Origin: CAYWYR01 sp964462685
Lineage (GTDB): Bacteria; Bacteroidota; Ignavibacteria; Kapaibacteriales; UBA2268
Direction: 5' to 3'
Assembly (NCBI GenBank): GCA_964462685.1
Contig: CAYWYR010000004.1
Coordinates: forward strand, 62,001-126,000
DNA length: 64,000 nt
The notes under the pieces are model-generated. The model did no database searches. It had not been told where the DNA came from and saw only the letters and a list, made by a program, of their open reading frames with translations. Below, piece by piece: positions 26,201 to 35,176 of the stretch. The position numbers and the translations under genes are program-made. Numbering within the stretch: position 1 is the stretch's first letter; each line of letters opens with the position of its first letter.

Positions 26201-27321
26201 AAGAAAGCAGGGTCATGTAAATCATTTGACATATTATCTTCATCTCTGACCATAACCTGCATAATAGAAATAGGATTATCGGCCTGCCATATAACTGGTT
26301 TATGATACCTGTCGAAAGTAATTGAGTTGCCTGCCGCCAAATTAGTCAGATTATCTGTGCCGTTATGCCGTGCTATGATTTCTGTGTTTACATCGGCAAT
26401 TACCTTGTAATGTGTTTTCGGCAGGAGTGGGGACGTACCAAGAGCAAAAGGAACGGTGAAATATTCAGTTTTCCAGAGTTTCTTCGGTAATAGCATTTCG
26501 GCTAAATGATCTTTTGAAGTAGATCTGCTATAACCAGCATAATTTGTAGCTGACCTTTCATGCCCGGAGATTACACCTATGGGTTTATCAGCGAATATAT
26601 TAAGGCCCGTTATATCGTTTGTACCCCTTGCACCTGATGCGGGTTCTATTACAAAGGTCTCGTTTTGGTTGAGTATTATCTGAGAAGTACGGCCAGCAAC
26701 TGTACCATCATCCAGATTGACTGGCGAATTGTATCTAACAACAGTTTGATTTTCATTCGCTATTATCAGAACCTGCCCATGCCTGTTGATACTATAGAAA
26801 GGATTTGGATCTGGATCATCGGGCGGGATTAGGTTTTCATAACTATCTATAGGCATCGAGAAAGCTGCATATTCATTGCCCCATTGATCAAGTGGCAATA
26901 CTGCATAAGAATCCATAGACTGGGTTAAGTGATTATAACAGTAAACCAAAACAGGAAACTTGGAGACTACACGTATAGATTTGCTCCTAACTCTAGAAGC
27001 TTCTGTGGCTTCCAGATTATTGTTGGCATTGATCAGCTCGGTTTCACCGCGGTTTAGAGTATATAATTCCTGGGTTCTGTTGTAGTTATCGATAACAGTG
27101 ATCTCATTGTTATCATAGGGCGATGTGATGGAAAAGGATAATATCAATGAGGCAAGTTTGCCCTCTGAGTTTATCTCATTCTGCATAAAACCGAAAAGAA
27201 ACTCCTTACCTTCCAAACTACTAGATACTATCTGCCCCTTAGGAACTAAACGCTCCTGACTAGTAGCCAGACAAAAGGTAAGTATTAAGTAGAAAAAAGT
27301 AGATACAAGTTTCATAGGCAA
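23278..27321 (-). CDS. Giant secreted protein: IgGFc-binding-like N-terminus, hydin-like repeats, T9SS type A sorting domain
   Basis: A 1347-residue exported protein with an N-terminal signal peptide (FFYLILTFCLATSQ). About residues 30-470 resemble the IgGFc-binding N-terminal domain (ITVIDNYNRTQELYTLNRGE, VLVYCYNHLTQSMDSYAVLP, PLDQWGNEY). The middle contains repeated Ig-like modules of the hydin/choice-of-anchor type, with phrases such as YTFNFGMVRTGRAL and VYDLGEFIVNDE. The last 80 residues are a T9SS type A sorting domain (NIIDITGKMVQSEQLYIS, then LDGLSNGVYIVTYNS). It is likely cell-surface attached or released, for adhesion or matrix. Binding to immunoglobulin is not implied by the domain name. 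Confidence 0.85.
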   Translation of the reverse strand: MPMKLVSTFFYLILTFCLATSQERLVPKGQIVSSSLEGKEFLFGFMQNEINSEGKLASLILSFSITSPYDNNEITVIDNYNRTQELYTLNRGETELINANNNLEATEASRVRSKSIRVVSKFPVLVYCYNHLTQSMDSYAVLPLDQWGNEYAAFSMPIDSYENLIPPDDPDPNPFYSINRHGQVLIIANENQTVVRYNSPVNLDDGTVAGRTSQIILNQNETFVIEPASGARGTNDITGLNIFADKPIGVISGHERSATNYAGYSRSTSKDHLAEMLLPKKLWKTEYFTVPFALGTSPLLPKTHYKVIADVNTEIIARHNGTDNLTNLAAGNSITFDRYHKPVIWQADNPISIMQVMVRDEDNMSNDLHDPAFLNALLSVPTSNYLYFYQPWIPNTMQYHYLGIVCSNNAIATLRYNDELIQDTYDFYPLDALHSYVVIESDSGLNTLICDEGFFSANAYGVASQASYAHNLTGADGSIEFNTSEIVEEYEEECFEFEVNFNSTEEGEPVNIAWVDINEETLDNVEYVLEYEPFGLNVKLSGKLINTSTDGTIELEIVNELGKRYTWSTTLQGQRIRTTEEFDFGEYNIGSIDCRLDMITNNNPYPIEIVEVDLPNPERITTSPEDLVGRILEPNETIYVSYCLVDSSLAVDDLIDSVSYDFGCLTVTKQIRGSVQAPGAKLIVSAFPKIRVADQLCDEIEIVNDGNIQNTLLGLEFEDTDDFFIDTLGLFPMILDAESTLSIPICYTPSARGNHQITINVIDSIGLELVDSIMGIAGEPTFESYTFNFGMVRTGRALSHQFQMENIGDYEGDLVYVGTDIPILESQFESSSLPVDHPIVSEGNSLDFNVQAIPNRPGPYTQNYYFVVDPEYNDIWYHDTVVFSFQCEGIEPEIESYVYDLGEFIVNDEYSEYVDLFALKGNDSIIINSLNILDINDINADAVLSYTGTIIPESVINELVSFQPSTSGLQEMKIELVSDAGYGRTERRDTTIITATANPIPSISAEVNIDTEEIISCVEGNYSLDIVVNPGTFIGEMTLEGCEDIVIVDWNPRISQGFESVPIAVKAKSNDRCEGIISFPATFDTIVSGRVITIDTVLSVSFDVEPTLPTVDIEYKTILLNNEDQYPKIGSDVAIGYSIDFSHDFGLFSEEIIVLRLEYDFINLKLKGNSTAINVGGQVIEVPHREEGGSVVFEIPAGLIIDSGADDIYFDQTYTVLLGIDLVTPISLDFDISDCFNPELSTYTLKIDPVCAYSLRTLRFFDNLSAIDFNYRRDSKTIEVNSIANVDHIADLNIIDITGKMVQSEQLYISEGESVINITLDGLSNGVYIVTYNSYSNTLSRKISITN

Positions 27322-27418
27322 GTAATTTGTTGATTGCTTCCTATGAAAATAACATATAATTATGAATTAATTGACAGATTGTGTGAAAAAAAGTGCACAA
27401 CCTTAGAAAATGCTAATT

Positions 27419-28723
27419 TTACTCGGGTGGTTCTCTTTGTTCTGGCCTTTCAGGAGTCCATCTAAACCCGGGTAGGTTTTTCTCTGATGGATTCGGCCTT
27501 ACATCATCTTCAGGGAATAATACACCCTCATTTTTCGGGGGATCAGTAGAATAGTGTATATCTGTAATCTCATTATCAGAAAATATAATCTCAGCTTTCT
27601 CCGATGAAATCTGAAGCGCCCCATCCGGCTTCCCCTCATCTATAAAGAACAGAAGTGACTTAGTCTTATCGAATGCCTGGATACGATCTATCTGCCTGTC
27701 AAAAAAATCAAGATCAATGTATTCACCTGTAAGGTGGGTTTTCCTGTCCATGAACAAGGAATCCTGCAATACAACCAGAACCGCATCCCTATAACTTTGA
27801 ACATCTTTCAGATTATTATCTTCGGTAACGTTCAGCACTATGGAATCCCCGTAGAGCTGGCTGTCAGCATACCATATTTTGGGGTCTTCTACAAAGCTGA
27901 AAAAATTACGATCCTTGAAATAAGTACCTGAATTGCAACCAAGCGAAAGCTCTTCTTTAGTTACAACCACATTATCATCAAATAGGTATTTTTCATCAAA
28001 TGGTTCTCTATATGCTCTCATCGTATCTGATGAAACACTTAGAGTATCATAGAGGAATTTATCAAACTTAATCTCGGACTCTGTTTCTGAGTTCTCAATG
28101 AAAAGTGGATTTACTCCTACAGTATCTATCTGATAAAGTAGGGGATCACCCAACGCAATCGTATAAAATATATCTGGGTAATACTCTACAGAATCTGAAT
28201 ATAGTATGGTATTGGAGAACTTTCCCTGAATTTTGACATTGCCATAGCCGTAGCTGTTTCTAGTCACTTTCTCGTATCGGATGTAATCCGCATCAATCAT
28301 CACAGAGTCATCTTCGATAAATACATCATCTCTGAACTCGGCTATTTTAGGTTCGCCGAAATACACCCCGCTTTCGGCGGTGAGTTCTGTTTTGCGGTCA
28401 ACTATCCTAACATCCCCAGGTGAGGTACTTACTTTAGTATCACCGTTATACTCTAATTTATCAGTAAAAAGGGTAAGGGTTTCCTGTATCAGCCTTACAT
28501 TACCTGTCAAGATGCTTTCGTTGGAATTGGGGTAGTAAATGGCATTGTTACACTTTATAGTTATGTTATCCTGCCTTAGGATAACATTTCCCGATAGCTC
28601 TTGTATAAACTCCTCATCGGTTTTTATGCCGCGTCTCAAATCAGCCTCGTAATTAGGCCTGTTCTGAGCGTTAGAGCTTATAAATGTAAACATTATAAGA
28701 ATTATGGTGATAGAATTATTCAT
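27419..28723 (-). CDS. OstA-like protein (LptA/LptD N-terminal fold) for LPS transport
   Basis: A 434-residue secreted protein with a signal peptide (ITIILIMFTFISSNAQ). Repeated beta-jelly-roll motifs follow: GNVILRQDNITIKCNNAIYY, TGNVRLIQETLTLFTDKLEY and VFIEDDSVMIDADYIRYE, the alternating pattern of OstA/LptA domains. In Bacteroidota such proteins are taken to be periplasmic LPS bridge components. The C-terminus is Pro/Glu-rich (RWTPERPEQREPPE). Its ATG overlaps the upstream SRPBCC gene stop as ATGAATAA. Confidence 0.8.
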   Translation of the reverse strand: MNNSITIILIMFTFISSNAQNRPNYEADLRRGIKTDEEFIQELSGNVILRQDNITIKCNNAIYYPNSNESILTGNVRLIQETLTLFTDKLEYNGDTKVSTSPGDVRIVDRKTELTAESGVYFGEPKIAEFRDDVFIEDDSVMIDADYIRYEKVTRNSYGYGNVKIQGKFSNTILYSDSVEYYPDIFYTIALGDPLLYQIDTVGVNPLFIENSETESEIKFDKFLYDTLSVSSDTMRAYREPFDEKYLFDDNVVVTKEELSLGCNSGTYFKDRNFFSFVEDPKIWYADSQLYGDSIVLNVTEDNNLKDVQSYRDAVLVVLQDSLFMDRKTHLTGEYIDLDFFDRQIDRIQAFDKTKSLLFFIDEGKPDGALQISSEKAEIIFSDNEITDIHYSTDPPKNEGVLFPEDDVRPNPSEKNLPGFRWTPERPEQREPPE

Positions 28724-29342
28724 CTATCTGCAAGGTTTGATTTGTACCGTATTCATCATTTGATATGGAACTTAATGTATCTATTTCAATATTTTCAGAA
28801 GGATCAACCTTCGAACCTTGGTTTGGGGAGTTTTCAATATCCGCCTTGAGGCTAACCAGCGTTCTATCAAAAAGTACTTCCCATTCATTTGTATAATTGA
28901 GAGCGAATCTCAAAATAGGATTCCAGCCCACATCATTATGATGTTTCCATGTTACTTGCGTGCCTTCGCCTTTATCCTCAAAATACATATAACCGTAATC
29001 GAAATCATCGGGTTGATTAGCATATTGATATATGAATCTAATATGTCTGTCCTTATCTGTAGAGTCTATTACTATACTGCCGGAAATATCAGCTAAGCCT
29101 GTCCAGATAAGACTATCACGAACTCCGTTCCGGGTATGGACGGTATTGGTGATGTTGGTATCGAGTACCTGCCAGCTCTGCCATGTATCAAGATTGATAA
29201 CATGATCATAAACCTTGTCTCTATCTTCATTTATATAGATAGTGTTCTCACTTTTGAATTCACTTGGCAGAAACCAAGCAAAGACTAAAAACCCAAGAAG
29301 GACAAAAGCTACTATTCCGCCTATAATTCTCAGAACTGTCAT
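28716..29342 (-). CDS. SRPBCC-family (polyketide cyclase/START-like) membrane-anchored protein
   Basis: The 208-residue protein begins with one transmembrane helix (IIGGIVAFVLLGFLVFAWF). It continues with the SRPBCC pattern: KSENTIYINEDRDKVYDHVI, NLDTWQSWQVLD, then YMYFEDKGEGTQVTWKHHND. SRPBCC domains bind hydrophobic ligands, and the ligand here is unknown. A C-terminal tail of about 40 residues is Ser/Asp/Glu-rich. It is translationally coupled to the OstA-like gene, so an envelope lipid role is possible, but this is inference. Confidence 0.8.
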   Translation of the reverse strand: MTVLRIIGGIVAFVLLGFLVFAWFLPSEFKSENTIYINEDRDKVYDHVINLDTWQSWQVLDTNITNTVHTRNGVRDSLIWTGLADISGSIVIDSTDKDRHIRFIYQYANQPDDFDYGYMYFEDKGEGTQVTWKHHNDVGWNPILRFALNYTNEWEVLFDRTLVSLKADIENSPNQGSKVDPSENIEIDTLSSISNDEYGTNQTLQIDE

Positions 29343-29355
29343 AACAGAAACCTTG

Positions 29356-29388
29356 TTGTCATCGTTATCATAGCTTAGATACGATTTG
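29356..29388 (+). promoter_or_regulatory. Candidate promoter of the TPR gene
   Basis: TTG at 29356-29358 is followed after 21 bases by TACGATTTG (29380-29388), close to the Bacteroidota TTTG/TAnnTTTG pattern with one extra base in the -7 spacer. The start codon is 19 bases further on. Confidence 0.3.
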
Positions 29389-29407
29389 ATAAAAGATATA
29401 ATTCAAG

Positions 29408-31228
29408 ATGCGCAAATTACTTATTCCAATACTTTTAACTCTATCACTTTTTGTTAATACTGCAGACGCGCAGGATATAATATATCAGAAACTGACTATA
29501 GCGAACTCCTACATGGATGAGCTGGACTATAAAAGGGCAAGTGAGATCTATAATGAAATATTATCTGAAAGATTTGTCCAGGAAGCTTACGAAGGTCTTT
29601 CCAAGATATATTACCAAGAAAGAATATACGATGATCTTTATCTTATTACTGAGAACGCTTTGGATAACTCCAAACCAAATGAATATAGGATACAGCTTCT
29701 AAGTTTATTGGGCGAGATAGATTATAAGCAGAAGAGAATCGATAAAGCTGATAGTCTTTGGGATTCGGCTTTGGAGATGTATCCGCTTTCCATGAATACA
29801 TATAGTATAGTAGCTGACGCACAGACAAGGTCTTCCGCTTTTGGTAAAGCCATTGAAACGTTAAGATTAGGTAATAAAAAGCTGGAAGGTAATCTCTATT
29901 CAGACAAGATCCTCAAACTACTAGTTAGTGCTCAGGATTACAAGTCCGCATTGCCGCTAATACTTGAGGATCTAGAAAAATCAAAGAATCTCAATACTGC
30001 TATAGGAAGGCTTTATCCATTTATGTCACTCGGCCCGGAAGCTCAGACTTTCATCGGCGATGCCATAGAATCCAAACATGATTCAAGAGATAATATACTT
30101 TATACCGATTTATATCTTTGGTTTCTCAAAACCGATCAGCAGTTTGATAAGGCTATTGAAGTCGTTGAAAAGATTGATGATCTTAAAAAATCCGACGGCA
30201 GGCAATTATATAATTTTGCAAATGAGATGATTCAAGAAGGCAATAATGAAATTGCCTCTAAAACATTTCAAATACTTTTAGATAAAGGCGAAAAGCATCG
30301 ATTTTATAATTCAGCTCTTTATGGATTTGCTACAGCAGCTCAAAATCAACTGGAATCGAGTAAGAATATTGATATAGAATCATTGGAAAAGATTCTTGAC
30401 ATATACGATGACATTCTTGATGAGAATAAAAAAGACAATATCACAGCGGTTTCGCTTTACCGCTCCGCCCTTATATACCATAAGTACTTAGATAACGACA
30501 GGAAGGCGATTGATAATATCTTGCTTCTAAAAGAGAATTTCCCTGCACTGCAAGAAAGCTATGAAGCCCAGCTATTGCTCTCGGATATATATGTAAGCAA
30601 TAAAGAGTTCGATAAGGCAGAAGCTTTACTCCTAGAACTTCCCCAGATATTCAAAAGAACTGTCTCCAGTTCAGATCTCGGTGAAGTGATTTATAAATTA
30701 GCAGTTCTAAATCTCTACAAAGGCGATATCGAACAGGCTGGTAATCTGCTAACTAAAGCTATATCCAATTCAAGGTTTGATGTCGCTAATAATGCTTTGG
30801 AGATAAACCAACTTCTTTCTTCAACAAAAGATACAATGGCATTGAAAGAGTTGGGGCTTGCTCTCCACAATGAAAAAATAGAAGATTATGACAAAGCTAT
30901 TGAGATTTTAGAACCACTCACGGTATCATCTAATGCTTTTGGAGATTTTGTGGCACTAAAGATCGCACAGATCAACTATACTATTGGAAATTATAAACAA
31001 GCCATAGAATACGCGGAAAATATCAAGAAGAAAGACGTTCTATCGCCAGCAGCTGAAAAAGCACTTCTACTGAAGGCCAAAGCCTATCAAAGATCAGGTG
31101 ATATCGATAACTCTGTGGATACATATAGGCGATTTATGATGGATTATCCCAATTCTATCCATATAGAAGATGTCAGGAGTGCATTTAGGGAATTAAGAAA
31201 GAAAGATGAAACAGGTTTGCCTGGGTAA
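29408..31228 (+). CDS. Secreted tetratricopeptide-repeat protein
   Basis: A 606-residue protein with an N-terminal signal peptide (LLIPILLTLSLFVNTADA) and helical TPR-like repeats throughout, for example YKRASEIYNEILSERFVQEA, DYDKAIEILEPLTVSS and GDIDNSVDTYRRFMMDYP near the C-terminus. It is probably a periplasmic or outer-membrane scaffold. No catalytic domain is apparent. It stands alone at the head of the polysaccharide locus, divergent from the SRPBCC gene, with 77 bases before rfbB. A specific role in glycan assembly is possible but unproven. Confidence 0.8.
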   Translation: MRKLLIPILLTLSLFVNTADAQDIIYQKLTIANSYMDELDYKRASEIYNEILSERFVQEAYEGLSKIYYQERIYDDLYLITENALDNSKPNEYRIQLLSLLGEIDYKQKRIDKADSLWDSALEMYPLSMNTYSIVADAQTRSSAFGKAIETLRLGNKKLEGNLYSDKILKLLVSAQDYKSALPLILEDLEKSKNLNTAIGRLYPFMSLGPEAQTFIGDAIESKHDSRDNILYTDLYLWFLKTDQQFDKAIEVVEKIDDLKKSDGRQLYNFANEMIQEGNNEIASKTFQILLDKGEKHRFYNSALYGFATAAQNQLESSKNIDIESLEKILDIYDDILDENKKDNITAVSLYRSALIYHKYLDNDRKAIDNILLLKENFPALQESYEAQLLLSDIYVSNKEFDKAEALLLELPQIFKRTVSSSDLGEVIYKLAVLNLYKGDIEQAGNLLTKAISNSRFDVANNALEINQLLSSTKDTMALKELGLALHNEKIEDYDKAIEILEPLTVSSNAFGDFVALKIAQINYTIGNYKQAIEYAENIKKKDVLSPAAEKALLLKAKAYQRSGDIDNSVDTYRRFMMDYPNSIHIEDVRSAFRELRKKDETGLPG

Positions 31229-31305
31229 CAAAAGCTAGTGATATTAAATTCATTAACACTCAGCTCACTGTCGCCTGATTCAATTCTTTATTCTTAATTT
31301 TGTAG

Positions 31306-32340
31306 ATGAAATATATCATAACTGGCGGTGCGGGTTTTATAGGCAGCAATTTTATCCGAAGGCTGCTTAAGAGCGATTCTAAAATATTATCGGAAAAGAT
31401 AGAGATTATCAATATAGATAATCTTACCTATGCTGGAAATCTAGAGAACCTAACTGAAATCGAGAATGAGCGGCGATATTCTTTTCAAAAATGTGATATC
31501 GCAGATAGGGCTGAGATAAATAAAGTAATTGATAATTCAGACTTTGACATTCTGGTCAATTTTGCCGCTGAATCCCATGTCGATAGATCTATAGACGATG
31601 CTACGCCATTTATCAATACCAATATCACTGGCACAGTTAATCTTTTAGATGCAGTAAAAAGGGCTGCTGATTCACGTAAGGTCAGGTATGTGCAGGTTTC
31701 TACCGATGAAGTTTATGGGTCGTTAGGGGCTGATGGCAAATTCACAGAAGATACCCCACTTGATCCCAGATCTCCCTATAGCGCTTCCAAAGCCGCAGCG
31801 GACTGTTTGGTGCAGAGTTATTTCCATACCTACGGTTTAGATACCGTAATTACACGATGCAGCAACAATTACGGGCCATATCAATTTCCTGAAAAGCTTA
31901 TACCATTAATGATAATCAATATATTAAATGGCAAAAAGCTACCCGTATATGGCGATGGCCTGAATATCAGAGACTGGATTCATGTAGAGGATCATTGTAG
32001 GGGCATTGAGCTAGCGAGCATTTCAGGTAAAGCCGGTGAAGTTTATAATTTCGGTGGCGAATCAGAAAAAACAAATATCCAAATCGTCCAATCACTGCTT
32101 GATGAGCTTGGTGCTGATAAAAGCCTGATTACTTATGTTAAAGATCGCTTGGGGCATGACAAGAGATATGCTATTGACAATACTAAATCCAAAAGTGAAT
32201 TAGGTTTTAAGCCCACTATAGATTTTGAATCAGGTATAAAAAATACAGTACAATGGTATTTAGACAATAAGGACTGGTGGGAAAAGATAATTTCCGGCGA
32301 ATACAAAGAATACTACAGAAAACACTATTACGATAGATGA
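31306..32340 (+). CDS. rfbB: dTDP-glucose 4,6-dehydratase
   Basis: A short-chain dehydrogenase that converts dTDP-glucose to dTDP-4-keto-6-deoxyglucose, precursor of rhamnose and other deoxysugars. The Rossmann motif GGAGFIGSNFIRR, the catalytic STDEVYGSL (Asp-Glu) and the active-site tyrosine motif PYSASKAAADCLV are intact. Its 344-residue length is normal. rfbA, rfbC and rfbD are absent nearby. The stop overlaps wecB as ATGA. Confidence 0.95.
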   Translation: MKYIITGGAGFIGSNFIRRLLKSDSKILSEKIEIINIDNLTYAGNLENLTEIENERRYSFQKCDIADRAEINKVIDNSDFDILVNFAAESHVDRSIDDATPFINTNITGTVNLLDAVKRAADSRKVRYVQVSTDEVYGSLGADGKFTEDTPLDPRSPYSASKAAADCLVQSYFHTYGLDTVITRCSNNYGPYQFPEKLIPLMIINILNGKKLPVYGDGLNIRDWIHVEDHCRGIELASISGKAGEVYNFGGESEKTNIQIVQSLLDELGADKSLITYVKDRLGHDKRYAIDNTKSKSELGFKPTIDFESGIKNTVQWYLDNKDWWEKIISGEYKEYYRKHYYDR

Positions 32341-33452
32341 AAAAAATACTTTCAGTTGTAGGTGCAAGGCCGAATTTTATGAAGGTCGCACCAATAGACA
32401 GAGCTTTCAAATCCGATAGATACAGTGAAAACTATGAGCATTCGATTGTTCATACAGGCCAGCATTACGATTACAAGATGTCAGGTGCTTTTTTTGATGA
32501 TCTAGAGATGCCGGAGCCTAGATTCTTTCTCGATATTCGAAGCGGAAGCCATGCTGAACAAACAGCTGCCGTTATAGTCAAGATGGAAAAGGTACTTCTT
32601 GAGTACAAACCCGATATGCTTATTGTCGTAGGGGATGTAAACTCTACGTTAGCGGCAGCGATCGCATCGGTTAAGCTTGGGATACCGACAATGCATGTGG
32701 AATCAGGCTTAAGATCCGGAGATAGAGCAATGCCTGAAGAAATCAACCGCATCGCTACTGATGCTATCTGTGATTATTACACTGTAACAGAACCCTCGGG
32801 TATGGAGCATCTTAAAGCAGAGAACAAAGATATGTCCCGCGTTTTCTATATAGGTAATACGATGATAGATTCGGTGATGTATGCCTTGCCAATCAGTAAA
32901 GAAAGAAAAGTATTTGAAAAGTTAGGCCTGAAGCAGGGGGAGTATGTACTATCCACTGTTCACCGCCCTTCAAACGTGGATAATAAAGATGGATTGGAAC
33001 TTGTATTCGATGTTTTTGAGAAAATAGGGGAATATGGAAAAAAAGTCCTTCTTCCTCTCCATCCCAGAACAAAGAAAAGAATCGAGGAACTGGGTTTGGA
33101 AACACGTTTTCGATCTCTTCGTAATATCACGGTTGCCGAACCGATGGGTTATGTTGACTTTCAATCCGCAATGTTAGGGTCAGCCTTTGTACTTACTGAT
33201 TCCGGTGGAATCCAAGAAGAAACTACAGCGCTTGGCATTGGGTGTATTACAATGCGAACAACCACCGAAAGACCCATTACTATAGATATAGGTACTAATG
33301 TTTTAGTACCGCCAAACAGGGAGAACCTATATAAAACTATCTACCAATATCTTAATTTAGGCGTTGAAGATTTTCAAGTTCCAGATAAGTGGGACGGTAA
33401 AGCCGCCTATAGAATTGCTCAAGAAATAGATAAAATTTTAAATGGTAAATAG
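32337..33452 (+). CDS. wecB: UDP-N-acetylglucosamine 2-epimerase (non-hydrolysing)
   Basis: A GT-B-fold enzyme that produces UDP-ManNAc from UDP-GlcNAc for surface glycans. The N-terminus (SVVGARPNFMKVAPI), HTGQHYDYKMS, VVGDVNSTLAAA and VESGLRSGDRAMPEEINR fit the family. The C-terminal LTDSGGIQEETTALG and MRTTTERPITI are canonical. The protein is 371 residues. It is coupled to rfbB upstream, and its last codons overlap a longer reading of the export-protein gene. Confidence 0.95.
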   Translation: MKKILSVVGARPNFMKVAPIDRAFKSDRYSENYEHSIVHTGQHYDYKMSGAFFDDLEMPEPRFFLDIRSGSHAEQTAAVIVKMEKVLLEYKPDMLIVVGDVNSTLAAAIASVKLGIPTMHVESGLRSGDRAMPEEINRIATDAICDYYTVTEPSGMEHLKAENKDMSRVFYIGNTMIDSVMYALPISKERKVFEKLGLKQGEYVLSTVHRPSNVDNKDGLELVFDVFEKIGEYGKKVLLPLHPRTKKRIEELGLETRFRSLRNITVAEPMGYVDFQSAMLGSAFVLTDSGGIQEETTALGIGCITMRTTTERPITIDIGTNVLVPPNRENLYKTIYQYLNLGVEDFQVPDKWDGKAAYRIAQEIDKILNGK

Positions 33453-33456
33453 TATT

Positions 33457-35175
33457 ATGATGAATTTCATTGGAAAAGCAGCTCTCTTTTTTCTTTTAAT
33501 ATCATCTGTATTCAACACTGTTGAAGCTCAGCAAAAAGGATTCCCATCCCAAATGTTGCAGTCAATGGATCTACAGAGTGAGTTATCTCCAGATATTCCA
33601 GGGGAAGCATTTCCGTCCGCCAACAGTGTTGATCCCGATTATTATTATCTTTCACAGGGTGATGTGCTATCCCTTTTACTCGTTCCTCAAAAAAACAAAG
33701 AAATTGAGCTGACTGTTTACCCAGATAACTCTGTTATCATACCCCTTTTGAATATGGGTATTTCTATAGAGGGAATGACACTATCAGAATTAAAAGATAC
33801 GATCGCGGCTTCTCAGAAAATCCAGACCGGTAAAAGCGGAAGAGTCTTTTTATCCTTAAAAAAACCGAAACAAGCTATAATCACCATCCGCGGTAATGTA
33901 GCTACACCAGGAGTTTATACACTCTCTGGGGCTATGAAAATATCTACGGCTATAGAAATCGGCAACAAGTTAGAGAAAACCACTGCTGTAAACCCGCAAG
34001 AACAAGCTCAGGAAATGCAGGACAAAAGCGAGTATAGGGCACTACAGAGTAGATTCGAAAATTATGGCAGCTCCAACAAAAGCGAGTACTGGAGAAGAAA
34101 TGTTACGGTAATTCACGAAGATGGAACCTCTGACTATCTTGATCTTGAATTAGGCACCGCTGGTATTGAACCGACCGAAAACCCGTATATCATGCCCGGA
34201 GATATTATTTCTGTACCTTTCGAAAAGGGTGAATATCCCTCTATATCTGTATTCGGTGAGGTATCTAGGCCCTTAACCGTTCCCTATAAGAAAGGCGATA
34301 AAGCATCTTACCTTTGGGCGTTCGGTAGGGGGGCTACAGAAATGGCTGATTTATCAAAGATCAGATATGTTAATTCATCAGGGGCTGAGAAGGATATTGA
34401 ACTCAGTGAGAATCAGCTTCAGGAAGATTTCTTTATAGAGCCTGGTTCTTCCATCCTAGTTCCCGAGATAAAAGTTTACAGCGATGAGAAAGTTCCTATT
34501 ATCGCCGTAAAAGGCCAGGTAAGAAATCCTGGATATTATGTTTTCAATGATGATGAATCGCTTCAAGACCTTATACGAAAAGCTGGGGGGCTTACTGATA
34601 AAGCTTATTTACCTCTGGCGTATATAAACCGAAGATCACTAGATCAGAAGACTTTCGATAATAGAACGGCATTCTTGGAATCATTTATAAACTCCGATCT
34701 TACTTTAGAGGATACATTACGGTATAATATCGATTTTATGACTAAAAAGCCAGTTGTCGCCGTTGATTTTGAAGCAGCCTTCAATGGTGAAACAGAGGTT
34801 GATCTGTTAGACGGTGATATTATCGTTATACCTGATAATCCTAACAGGGTCTATGTATTTGGTAGGGTCAATAATCCTGGTTTCGTCAAGTATAATAGCG
34901 AAATGGACCTAAGATCATATTTAGCAGAGGCCGGTGGTATTACCGATATTGCAAAAGAAGAAAGAATACGCATTATCCGAGGCAATACCAATGTATGGGT
35001 AGAACCAGGAGAAAACACTCTCATTTATGCAGGGGATCAGATATATGTACCTGGGGAACAGGACGTGCCTTTGATAGCCCAACAACAGCAAAATCAATTA
35101 TATGTCGCTATTGCGCAAGCAGCAGTATTCCTTGGTAGCCTAATTCTACAGACTTATGATGTGTTTAGTAACTAA
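33457..35175 (+). CDS. Polysaccharide export outer-membrane protein with SLBB domains (Wza-like)
   Basis: The start at 33457 gives a proper signal peptide (MMNFIGKAALFFLLISSVF then NTVEAQ) and 572 residues. An upstream in-frame ATG at 33442 would overlap wecB. After the signal comes a polysaccharide export domain (YYYLSQGDVLSLLLVPQ), then several SLBB ligand-binding modules with the motifs ITIRGNVATPGVYTLSGAMK, IIAVKGQVRNPGYYVFND and VYVFGRVNNPGFVKYN. The C-terminus ends in a hydrophobic helix. It would form an outer-membrane pore for glycan export. The periplasmic copolymerase (Wzc) is not in the window. Confidence 0.9.
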   Translation: MMNFIGKAALFFLLISSVFNTVEAQQKGFPSQMLQSMDLQSELSPDIPGEAFPSANSVDPDYYYLSQGDVLSLLLVPQKNKEIELTVYPDNSVIIPLLNMGISIEGMTLSELKDTIAASQKIQTGKSGRVFLSLKKPKQAIITIRGNVATPGVYTLSGAMKISTAIEIGNKLEKTTAVNPQEQAQEMQDKSEYRALQSRFENYGSSNKSEYWRRNVTVIHEDGTSDYLDLELGTAGIEPTENPYIMPGDIISVPFEKGEYPSISVFGEVSRPLTVPYKKGDKASYLWAFGRGATEMADLSKIRYVNSSGAEKDIELSENQLQEDFFIEPGSSILVPEIKVYSDEKVPIIAVKGQVRNPGYYVFNDDESLQDLIRKAGGLTDKAYLPLAYINRRSLDQKTFDNRTAFLESFINSDLTLEDTLRYNIDFMTKKPVVAVDFEAAFNGETEVDLLDGDIIVIPDNPNRVYVFGRVNNPGFVKYNSEMDLRSYLAEAGGITDIAKEERIRIIRGNTNVWVEPGENTLIYAGDQIYVPGEQDVPLIAQQQQNQLYVAIAQAAVFLGSLILQTYDVFSN

Positions 35176-35176
35176 G

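Noticed and set aside
27370..27405. Imperfect stem around GGTTGTG/CACAATC before the giant T9SS gene
   Set aside because: There is a mismatch in the stem, the T-run lies in the loop rather than after it, and no clear U-tract follows. Not called as a terminator.
31295..31302. TAATTTTG box right before rfbB
   Set aside because: Its predicted start site would fall on or after the rfbB ATG. It is probably chance, unless the mRNA is leaderless.
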